From positions 18,250,631 through 18,314,630 of the forward strand of contig CM040742.1 in assembly GCA_022829145.1 (NCBI GenBank): DNA of 64,000 nt. The letters are read 5' to 3'. This document shows positions 49,394-59,130 of the stretch, one piece after another (within the stretch, counting starts at the first letter, position 1; every line of letters begins with the position of its first letter). The DNA comes from Albula goreensis (Eukaryota; Chordata; Actinopteri; Albuliformes; Albulidae). Made by a program: the position numbers and the translations under genes. The notes beneath the pieces are model-generated. The model worked only from the letters and a program-made list of their open reading frames with translations, was not told the origin of the DNA and did not search any database.

Positions 49394-49496
49394 ACACAGT
49401 AAAATATTCAGTATTAAGTCAACTCTGATAGAGTATGTTTTAATCTAAATATAAACACTGATAGAGTCAAATTAACACTGAACATTTTAACTGTGT
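49394..49496. mobile_element. small MITE with about 40-bp terminal inverted repeats
   Basis: The left end reads acacagtaaaatattcag and the reverse complement of the right end reads acacagttaaaatgttcag. Inward, gtattaagtcaactct pairs with gtgttaatttgactct. The total length is about 103 bp. No clear target duplication is visible. Confidence 0.6.
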
Positions 49497-49499
49497 GCA

Positions 49500-49575
49500 G
49501 CAGCTGTGTCAGACAGCTGAGGTTTTGAACCTGCAACCCTCTGTTCACAAGGCCAGTTACACTGCACAAAAAAAA
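49500..49575 (-). repeat. tRNA-like SINE head (reverse orientation)
   Basis: On the minus strand, 'gggttgcaggttcaaaacct' contains a good RNA polymerase III B box (GGTTCAAAACC), preceded by 'gtgtaactggccttgtgaac' in the A-box position. It lies next to the small MITE. It does not fold as a complete tRNA by eye. Confidence 0.4.
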
Positions 49576-52500
49576 CTTTGCTCGCGGTCCTGCACTTGTC
49601 AGTAATCCAGTCAGCTTTCACATCACTCGCTTTTAACGCCACAATGGAACGCGATCCCTAAAAACACTTAACCCCCACTGTCCTGAAGCCACTTTACCTC
49701 TCCACTTTCAGCCCCTGCTAGCAGATCCCCCCTCTCTGAGTGTCTCTCAGCACTTTCCCAAGCTGCTGCTGTCTTAGAGCTCCAACCCCTCAGACTCGCA
49801 CAGCCAGCAGCTCCAGCCATGCATGCAGAACTGGTAGTTTAATGTCATTTTAGATCATTATGCTCTTACTGTTAGGTCACTCATTTCCAGAGACAAAATA
49901 ATATATAACAATACTCAGGAGTGTTTCAACCAGAATATAAAAAATATGCAGATGATAAAAAATGTGTTATATATTTATATAGTATCACACTGTATAGGTG
50001 CAGTAGCTTTGCTGTACTGTAGCTGTTTGATGCTTACTAGGCCTGCTCCCTGAGTGGTGGTTCAAGAAAATAACACAAACAAAGCACAGACACCATGCAG
50101 AAAGGTTGTAGCCCATGCTATGGCCAGGGCAGCTTGATTGATGGCAGGCTTTCTAGCACTTGTCGGCGTTCTCCCCTGGTCCACTCCCTCCCAGAGGACT
50201 GCTGGCTGAAGCAGGAGGAGCAGAGGCTTTCACAGCCTATTCCCACTTTCCTCCAGCGAAGTGCGTCTGAATCACACCATTAGGCATGTTACTGACTGCT
50301 TCTCATGTACACAGGTACATAGGAGGGCACTTATGCTTGCTTGAAGTGTTGTCATTTTTTGTGAGTGATACACATTAACTTTTAGGTTCACTTTAGTTTT
50401 TTTGTTCACTTGATTTCAATGTATGTTACTACTAAGTGTACGCACATTTCGTTGAAACAAGTGAAACAAGTCAATATTTTAAATTGTGCAAGTGTCTGAT
50501 AAAGATCGCTTTTCGATCTCATTCCTGGAAATTGTTAATCCCTTTTTCCTCATTGCTTTTAATCATGTAGATTTAATGCAAAATGTCACCTCATTTTGCA
50601 CTTGTGCTAATATTTAGAGAGTCTGCGGAAGGCTTCTCCACCCATCACTCTGCCATGGTTTCTCAAATGAGAGAAAATTGTTGATTTGAATACGATGCCG
50701 GACCAGCTGCGTTCGATGGGAAATCAGTTGTGAACATTTCCCACAATGCATTCTAATTCCTAATTAAACCAGTCACACCTAATATTCTCTAATAACTTCA
50801 TCAAATTGCCTCAACAAATAAACAAGTCTCTAATTAGAAGATGTTACAACCAGCTCCATGCTAATGAAATCCTGCTTTTTCAACTTGAGTGATAAGCATC
50901 ATGTCCAACTTGCTTAAAAAAAAGTTATCAAATTTGGTATGTTTGAAAGTTCTTAGACTTTCTCTTTAGGTCTTGATTGAACTTTTGTTTTTTAAATTTA
51001 ATTGTAGCTGTATTTTTGCTGTAAAAAATGATTGAAAAATGAAAAGCAGCCTGAAACCCCCGTCACAACTAGGTTTTGTGTTTAGTCAGGTCATTGTGAA
51101 TGGAGAGCATGTATTGCTGAAGGATACATCACAGAGTGGTGGCTAATTATGGAGAAGCCCTGGTAAGGCTAGGCTGTCGAGGGGCTCATCATGCTCCTGT
51201 ATGTTCCCTGTTCTGGGACGGCTCAGATCATGTGTCACTCTGTGTGTTGCTGGGCAGATGAGGACAAAGTAATCAGCCCTAAACCTCAGAAGTCAAACAG
51301 GCTGGTTAGTTTAGTTTGGATTCAATTGTTACCTGAACCCCCCCACCCCACCCCGCACCCTTTCTCATTGCCTCACTCCATATCCATCCACTTCCTACAC
51401 CCTTTTAAATCAAAGCTCAATAATTCATAACTTATTAAAGATGAAAGACGAGGCAGAAGCAGGGTAATTTCAAGCCCAATCGAGAAGGTTCCAGAAGAAT
51501 CAGTGGTTGTGCTTTCCAGTTACAGGGAGTGCCATGGAGAATTAAACATTGTAGGACAGAGTTAACAGAACCCATTAAAAACCCATTCCCGACATATAGC
51601 CAGTACATTATTCATGTCCACACATATCCAGAAGTCAGATGCAAATTACCCATCTGACAATGGCGGTATTCTGGGAATCAAACCAACAACAATTTTTGTT
51701 ACCAGCAACATTCTGTTAAACCCTACATAACAATGTAATGAACCTGACCATAAAAATGTCAAGAGATGGGGCTTTAAAGCTTGCAACTGAAGTGAAAAAT
51801 AGTTGCCATTTCTATGATCAAATCGCCTGTATGATAATGTCAACAACAAAGGCTAACAGCATTGCGCTAAGCTACCAGACACACATACACATACTGAGCA
51901 TTCTTCATGAAACTATTTAATTGTCTTATTTAAATAATTTTGTGGTATTCTGAACAGAAAAGCAACTGTGTGTGAAAACTTGTACCAATGTAGTTGATTG
52001 TTTCAATGCTGACTTGATTGTTGAGTTGCTGATTTGGCTCAACTACAGTAATCCTGTCATGGCTGTGGCATGAATGGCTTCCAGTTTTATGAGCATATCT
52101 GTCGAAGGCCTGCTTGGATGTGGGTGTGCAGCTTTGCCCAGATATACAGTATTATCTCAAATTTATACCCCTACCGACTTTTATTGCCATGACAAGCACA
52201 GACAAGCATAGCATTGCGTAATCATGCACATAATGACAATAGTAGTTTTTATCTGAATAATTTTCTCAGAATAGTTTATTATCATGATCCTTTCAAAAGT
52301 TCAAGTATTGTTAATGGAGTAGAGAGAGGGAGAGAGGGAGAGCGGGGGAGAAGAGAGGAGCTCATTGGCACTACTTCAAGCAAGAACAATAACATAATCC
52401 AGTATTCAGTCAATAAGAACAAGGTATACAATTCCCATGCTGTACCTCATCCTAACCCCCTGACTAACAAAGAATTCTTCACACATGTCCGCATTAATAA

Positions 52501-53109
52501 ATATTTTATAGCTTAATAGATTGCCCTGCAATCCTTTATCTTAAATACTATCAGTGCCTTGTGTGTTCGTTTCCTAGGTTCATGGAGATTGATTAAAATG
52601 GCTTAGCTATAGATGATAACATCATTATTCTGTTCCATATCTGTGTTATTACAGCAAATTACTATCACCTTTTAGATCAGATTCTGCTTAACTCACTTAG
52701 TTTCCTAAACAAACACTCCTCTTCATTGCACTTGAGAGCATTTACTAATGTATGAGCTCTTTCTTGCCTGGGGGGGCTTTTGAGCTTTCAGGTTATGCTA
52801 GAATAACCTGAACAACTGATTTTAAAAGGGGATGGGGGCAAGGGGTACTTCTGTGTTCAACTGCTGTTCAAGCAGATATATTTTATGATTTGTGTTATTC
52901 CAAAATTATGAATTGTTATTTTTTTCAATGACAAAAATTGATACATTTAATTTTCAAATGTCAAGGGCACTTTAAAAATTCCAGCGAATCAAAATACTAG
53001 TGTTCTGTGAAGGGGAAGCCCAATCATGTGCAAAGTGGCCTTATGGTACTAGGAAAACTGAATTGGATTACAGATGAAGGTATCTAATAATTATTACTGT
53101 AATAATCAC

Positions 53110-53240
53110 TTAAAGAGGTATTACATAGTGCCAGAGTACTGATTACAGAACAGGCCTGTAAGTCAGAGATTGTAGGTTCAATGCTCTGGTGAGACATTGC
53201 TGTTGCATACTTCACACAGCACTTGATTCAGTAAATTATC
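53110..53240 (+). repeat. tRNA-derived SINE fragment, cut at the LTR edge
   Basis: 'gattgtaggttcaatgctct' (B-box-like), 'gagacattgctgttgcatac' and 'cttgattcagtaaattatc' follow the order of the teleost SINE also seen at 33 kb. The copy stops at the TGTTGGGG start of the adjacent LTR, as if the LTR element had inserted into it. Confidence 0.6.
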
Positions 53241-53675
53241 TGTTGGGGCCTGTGAGGATGATGAGCGGTCAACAAGAGGCCAACACAGAAACGTAGAATA
53301 AAGTAAGAATAAATAAACATTGATTGTTCACAAATAAAAACAGATGAGGCAATCAGTCCCCAAATGTCTTCTCCCTAGGCTGTAGAGGGGTGCTAACTCA
53401 CCCAAAGCCTTCTCCTTTCTGACAGGGCAGGAAGGTCTTAAATAAGATTACCCCTCCCAAGCATACCATTGCAAAAAGGAAATCGACTAATTCAAAGAGA
53501 AATAATAAACACTTAAAATAATAAACAATTATTTTTTTAAAATAATAAGAAGGGGAAGACTTAAATTGTCTTCCTAATATATATACTCTATAACATAATA
53601 ATACACAATTAATACATTCCACAAATACATTTATCCCATCACCAATACAATAACATTACACAAAACATTAAAACA
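53241..53675 (-). mobile_element. LTR of the minus-strand gypsy-type element (putative 3' LTR)
   Basis: On the minus strand the segment starts TGTTTTAATG and ends CAGGCCCCAACA, so it has the TG...CA ends of an LTR. A purine tract (GCAGGGGGGAA) lies directly before it at 53676-53687, the expected place of a polypurine tract, and a TATA-like TATTTAAG lies inside. It follows an RNase H relic on the same strand. The second LTR was not found. Boundaries come from these landmarks, not from comparison of two copies. Confidence 0.55.
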
Positions 53676-53687
53676 ATTCCCCCCTGC

Positions 53688-55620
53688 ATTCCAAACCAAA
53701 AATTAACTACAGTCCCCTCAATCCTCACAACTACCATGTTTTCCCCATTGACACTCCCGCCAAACAGACACACAAAAAGTGAGTAAACCGGGATTTCTGT
53801 AGCACTGAAAGTTTGAATAATGATGTAAGTGAAATTCAACCATGGCTTACTAACAAGACGGATAACATGTGCACCCGTTAAATGTATATGTACAGTTTGC
53901 TAGATGAAAAGTATTATTATTCAAACAAACAAACCCCTGAGACTCACAAGCTCTACCGACCCTGAACAAACAAAAAACAACAATTTTAATCGACAAATAA
54001 AAAACATGAATACCCAGGGAGGGGAGAAGGAAAGTCCACAGTTTTGTTACTGGCACCACTCCATTACCACATTATGAATCGATATGGCTGGATGGACAAG
54101 TACCATCTTGTGATTGTTTCCCACATCTTGTCCAACCGTTGCAGTGCTCTGTGGTCCGTCTCGAGAACGAACTCTCTGCTCAGCAAACAGAACTTCAGGG
54201 AGTCCAGGGCCCACTTTATTTGCAAGCACTCCTTCTATACAGTGGAGTACCCGGTCTCCCGTGGAAAGAGTTTCCTACTGATGTTGGCAAGCGGCTGCTA
54301 GGCACTTGGTTCCCCTTGCAAAAGCACGGCCCTGAGACCAACACCTAAGGCATCAGTCTGGATCATGAATTGGTGGTCGAAGTCTGGGCTCTGCAACAAA
54401 GGGTCCCTACACAAATCATCTTTAAGGTCCTGAAATGAAATCAGGGACGAATCATCTATACCAGCCCACTAAGCTGAGGAAGGACCTCACCTGCTTCTTT
54501 GTTGCTCGTGTTGGGCAGGCACAGATGGCTTACACCTTCCCCACCTGTGGCTGGATCTGCCCATTACCCAGAATGTACCCCAGGTATTCAATTTCCTGTT
54601 GTGACACTTCTGGTGTACATGCTGCACATGAGATAGATGTTCCTCCCATGACCTGCTGAAGATAACAATGTCATCGAGGTATGCCACAGTGAATGCCTCC
54701 ATCCCCCGCAGCACTCTGTCCATGAGCCTTTTGAATGTCACCGGTGCTCTGTGTAAACTAAAGGGCATCACTTTAAAGTGGAATGGCCACAAGGAGTGTG
54801 GAAAGCTATGTACTCTTTGGACTCCGGTGAAAGGAGAACTTGCCAATACCCTTTGCTCAGGTCAAGGGTGCTGATGTACCTGGCCTCCCCATCAATGCAT
54901 GGCATTGGGTACAGGTCAAATTTGGAGATGCATTGATGTGGTGGAAGTCAATGAGGAAGCGGTACGGTACCATTGATGTGGTACGGGCAATCTTGTTGGT
55001 CACTGGACCCATCTTCTGATGCACTTTGTATTTGTGCTGCCACTTAGCTAGCAGCTTGTTCTCACTGCTTGGAAATAGCAGCAGGACCTCTTAGCCTGGG
55101 GAGAATGTGTGGGTACTGGCTTTCTTGTTATACTGGGTTTTCAGCTTGACTTTAGCCTCCTCCGTGCTGACTCTAGCTAGCACCATCATCTTCCCCAGCC
55201 TCTGCTTCATCTGGAGGATGTACGCCACCACAATCAGGCTCTCCGTCTTCCCATCTCCCCATGACTCCTTCAGGACATCCAGGGGTTCCCTAACCTGGTG
55301 CCCACACTGAAGCTCAAAGGGTGAGAACCCCATTGATGCTTGGGGAACCTCCCTATAAGCAAAAAGAAGGCATGGTGGCTGCTGTCCCAATCCATTCCCG
55401 TCTCGTTGACAAACTTTCGCAGCATAGTCCTCAGGGTGGGGTTAAAAAAATTCAACCAGCCCCTCAGTATGGGGGTGGTAAGAAGTGGTCTTAATAGTCT
55501 GGGATGGGATCCCAAAGGATGGGATCTTGTATAGGCAATCAAAAGATAGTAGCGGGAAAAGGAGATAGCAATTTGTGGTGTCCCCGTCACTGAAAGCAGA
55601 TGTACTAAAAGGGGAGACAT
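53688..55620 (-). pseudogene. decayed gypsy-type pol: integrase, reverse transcriptase, RNase H
   Basis: Reading the minus strand from 55.6 kb leftward, I see the end of an integrase core (YHP...TEGLVE at 55451-55489), an integrase C-terminal region (LLFAYREVPQ, GFSPFELQCG at about 55390-55091), then reverse transcriptase pieces (FLIDF at about 54950; the YLDD catalytic motif at 54670-54681) and an RNase H start (QTDA at 54349-54360) continuing to about 54.0 kb. Several frameshifts and stops break the frame, so it is not functional. Integrase before reverse transcriptase is the order of Gmr1-like Ty3/gypsy elements rather than ordinary ones. The integrase C-terminus abuts a reverse transcriptase core motif, so about 100 or more codons are missing between them. 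About 300 bp between RNase H and the LTR is non-coding. Confidence 0.75.
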
Positions 55621-55625
55621 GATGA

Positions 55626-56880
55626 TGCTGAGATTAGGCTCATATCCAAGCTATTAGAAATTGCAGGTGTGAAGAAATTTCACACAACACCTTACCACCC
55701 AATGGTTATTGGACAAACTGAGGGATTTAATCATACCCTGTGAAGTATGATTAGAGCTATACCCCCATGGTCGAGGGATAAGTTTCCACAAATGGTGCAA
55801 ACCCTCACATTTGCCTACAACTGCATGGTGCACAAGATGACTGGGTACCCTCCATTTTACTAAATGTTCCATCCCTCAGCTACATGTCAATGTAATGATT
55901 GGCGCACTGACGACAAGACAGTTGTTGGCTACATTGAGTTAGTCGATTCCTTTCAGAGAGGCCTACAGGAAGCAATCCATGTCACACAGGAAAATAGCAC
56001 AAAAGAAACAGGCAAGAGGGTATGACAAGAGAGCTAGAGGCTGTCCTCTGGAGATGGAAGACAGGGTCCTACTTGCTAGTACAAAAGAGTGAGGTAAACA
56101 TAAGCACACAGATATTTGGGACCTGACTGTCTATATGGTCAGCTGGAGAAATACAGATTTTCACATTTATAGGGTAGTTGACCCCTCCATAAACAAAAGT
56201 AGAATGATACTTTGAGACTTCGTACTGCCTGTGAATTTCCTCATTAGGTGAGTTTGAACAGGAAACAGTCCCATCTACCTTATCAGAGGGTAGTTATAGG
56301 ACAGTGAAGCCGAACCCATTGCCAGATGTAGATGAGGAGAGTGATCAGGAGGACCACAGTCTGGGTCCTGCACAGTCAAAGCCCAGACAAGAGAAAGGAC
56401 AAAATGATGAAGATGCATTCCTGTCAGAAGGACGAGACAGTAGGTTTGAGAGTGGCTCGACTGTCGGTGATGATGGTAACTTTGAATTACAGTCAGATGA
56501 CTCAGAAGAGGAGCATGCAGAGAGCGTGGGTAAAAGTGGCAGGTCTCACTGTGAAGCTGGGAGGTCCCACACTGAAGATAAGCCCCACTCTGATAGACAG
56601 CAAGGCAGCATGCAGGCCTTAGGTGATGCGATGGAAATATTGTCCCAAAACAGTGAAGTACAGGAGGTCCAGACTTGAAATGACCCAATTAGTCAAAGTT
56701 GAAATGGGGCTAGTGCAGTAGGCTGTGAGGGGCAGGTTGAAAGGGAAAGGTTTTTCACAACAGAGAACTGTACTCGGGATGGCGGTACAGTGCACACAAG
56801 ATATGGTAGGATTGTCAGACCAGTTAAAAGACTAGTTGAGGTGACGAAGATGCTTGTATGACATGTATGTAGAAGCCGTT
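55626..56880 (+). pseudogene. decayed gypsy-type integrase and polyprotein tail
   Basis: On the plus strand, an integrase relic begins abruptly near 55.63 kb with a TTPYHP...GQTEGFN block (55687-55740), then LTFAYNCMVHKMTGYPPFY, a divergent C-terminal region to about 56.24 kb, an acidic Ser/Glu/Asp-rich open segment (56235-56678) and a basic end (RYGRIVRPVKRL) before 56.85 kb. Stops and frame changes break the integrase part. The order integrase then tail then LTR fits an ordinary Ty3/gypsy element of a different family from the minus-strand unit. Everything upstream of the integrase core (gag, protease, reverse transcriptase) is absent. Confidence 0.72.
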
Positions 56881-57113
56881 GGCACACTCCTAGATGTTTT
56901 GGTAAAAGTCAAAAATGCACATAACAATTAAGTTTAAGTGTCTTTGTTTAGGACAAGTGTAAAGTTTGGTTACTTATTCTCAGGGATAATATCCAAAATG
57001 AGGATAAAGGTGATATGTATCAGGCATGTTACTAACTTTGTATCAGATACAGTTCTATGGTCAGCTGCAGGCTAAGGCTGCAGTGATGGGTTTATGGGAT
57101 TCTGGGGGGTGAG

Positions 57114-57893
57114 TGTAACATGGAGAAATAGAGCCCTCATGTACCCATATTAGTAACCTTGGTATTTGGCAAAGTTCCAAATTATTCCTACTGCTTCTAC
57201 ATGAGTTTTAGGGTAGATCATACCACTTCCCTCAGCAGGGTGATGCAAACAAAATGTCTAATTATTATTTTCATTATTTTGCTGACACATGGTTTTTTAT
57301 GTCAGCACATAGCAAGAAAGTCTGCTGCATTATGTTTTCTAACGCATCTGCTAACTTTTGCTTTAGTATTTATTTGAGGTTTTAGTATCTGGTAAACTAT
57401 TCCAGAGCTGCAGAACAGAATGCAAATGCAGTTTGTTATGTTGTCAAAGTGTTTACTGAAAATCACTGAAAATAACATGGTTGTACTTGTGTGCATAACC
57501 CTTGATAATGTTTTTTAAGGTTGGAAATGTTACTACACTGATATCTTATGGTTGTGTATTCTATCAGTGAATGCATGGCTGTGACTGTCCTGTCAACCAG
57601 CCTGTTTTATCACTGTGCAATCTCTTTTGCTATAGGTATGTCACAGAACTGTACCTTTTTGTATAGAACTGTACTATTGTTTTCTTTTATTTTCTTTAAT
57701 TGAATGCTGTACACTAAATTACTCATGACTCATTTATCAGTTTGAGAGATGCAACTGTATGCGCAGTAAATGCATGGCTGTGACCATCCTGTCAACCACT
57801 GTGTGAAATCTTTTGCTACAGTAAAGCAAGTTAACCTGGAGTCATGGTGTCCATGTGCCGTGCTTTTGGGGTGTTGGTGTATGATCAGTTACA
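57114..57893 (+). mobile_element. 3' LTR of the plus-strand gypsy-type element
   Basis: The segment starts TGTAAC and ends GTTACA, perfect 6-bp inverted ends, and is preceded by a G-rich purine tract (ctggggggtgag). It is about 780 bp and follows the polyprotein tail by about 240 bp, as a 3' LTR should. It contains two copies of a ~60-bp block, at about 57569 and 57768. No second LTR or clear target duplication was found. Confidence 0.72.
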
Positions 57894-58737
57894 TATGACC
57901 CCCTTAATTTTGCACCCAGGTACGTCCATATGCTGAATTGTCACATTTCATCCTCTTCTCAGTTGGCTTCAGCGAGCTTAGCACTATGGAGCAATTGGAT
58001 ATACAAAGTATTAGCTTAAGTAAAAGGCTATATTCCTTTTCAGTTGCCTTAACAGGCAGTGACTTATTGCTTTTTTAGTGAGTGATGGTTTCATTGCTGC
58101 GGTGCTGCACAATTGAGATCCCAGATTGATTCTCCTGGCAAAGTTAATGCAAAGAGAAGCAGTCACTCTCTTTTTTCTGTGTTCTGCATAAATTAGCATT
58201 CATTTTCCTACATACAGAGTACTGTTTCTACCTTGGTAAAATGAAATTAGGATAAAGAATAGCACAATATTTTTACTATTAATGTTTACACAAAATAACA
58301 CATATAATTGGTTCTATCACCTGATATGCCTTATATTCATTCTCTGTATATCAACAGTGTCTCTATGCTGTTGCCATTTGAATGCTCACTCCTGTCGGGA
58401 CCAACACTATCAGCTGTTTCAATGAATACCCCATGGACCATTGGGAAACACTCTTTTCAAAAAAATATATTGTTTTGCTGTGAAACCATGTAAGGAGAAT
58501 ATAGGTAAAGTAATTATCCTTACAAGAAGTGTTGGTTAGGGAAAAACATACAATGGCACACAGCATATGCCTGAGTCTGCGACACTTTCAGCACCAAATT
58601 CAGGGGAAAGGGCTGTAACCAACATGCTCTGCTACAGACTAAGGAACTAAACTGTGCCATGCTGATTGTGATATGTATGTGGTTTTATTTATTTATTTAT
58701 TATTTCTATGAGGTGAAGCCTAAGACAAATGACAGAC

Positions 58738-59130
58738 CCAATACTCTTGCTGTGAAGACTAAATAGGCTAACTAAAGGAGGATCACCCTACTCTAGTACA
58801 TCAGTACTGTAGCTGTGTAGACTAGAGTCGGCTGAAGAGAATCAGCATACTCTAGTACTCTTGCTGTGTACACTAAAGTGGGCTGACTAGAGGGAGATCA
58901 CTTTATTCTAGCGAGCAAATACTCTAGCAGTGTAGACCAGAATAGGCTAACCAGTTCAGGATCAGCATAATAGTATTCTAGCTGTGTAAAGTCAGTTGAA
59001 TATAGGAGGATCACTTTATTCTAGCGAGCAAGTACTCTAGCTGTGTAGGATCACCCTACTCCTGCATACAGATATGGTAACTGTGCAGACGAGACTATGC
59101 TGACCTGAGGAGGGCCAGCAAGGATCACAA
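58738..59130 (+). repeat. diverged minisatellite, unit about 50-64 bp, 6-7 units
   Basis: Units begin with variants of 'tactctagctgtgtagac', continue 'tagagtaggctgac', then 'gaggatcac' and 'ctactctag'. Unit starts are near 58740, 58804, 58855, 58919, 58973 and 59032, with a weaker one near 59078. Units 3 and 5 share the sub-block 'actttattctagcgagcaa', suggesting a two-unit higher-order period. Confidence 0.8.

Noticed and set aside
49500-49575. Possible functional tRNA gene on the minus strand
   Set aside because: Only a B box and a poor A box are seen; a full cloverleaf could not be made, so it is listed as a SINE head.
53241-54040. An 800-bp LTR ending at ...GTCCACA
   Set aside because: The RNase H relic appears to extend to about 54.01 kb, inside that interval, and no purine tract precedes it. 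The 53241-53675 boundaries fit better.
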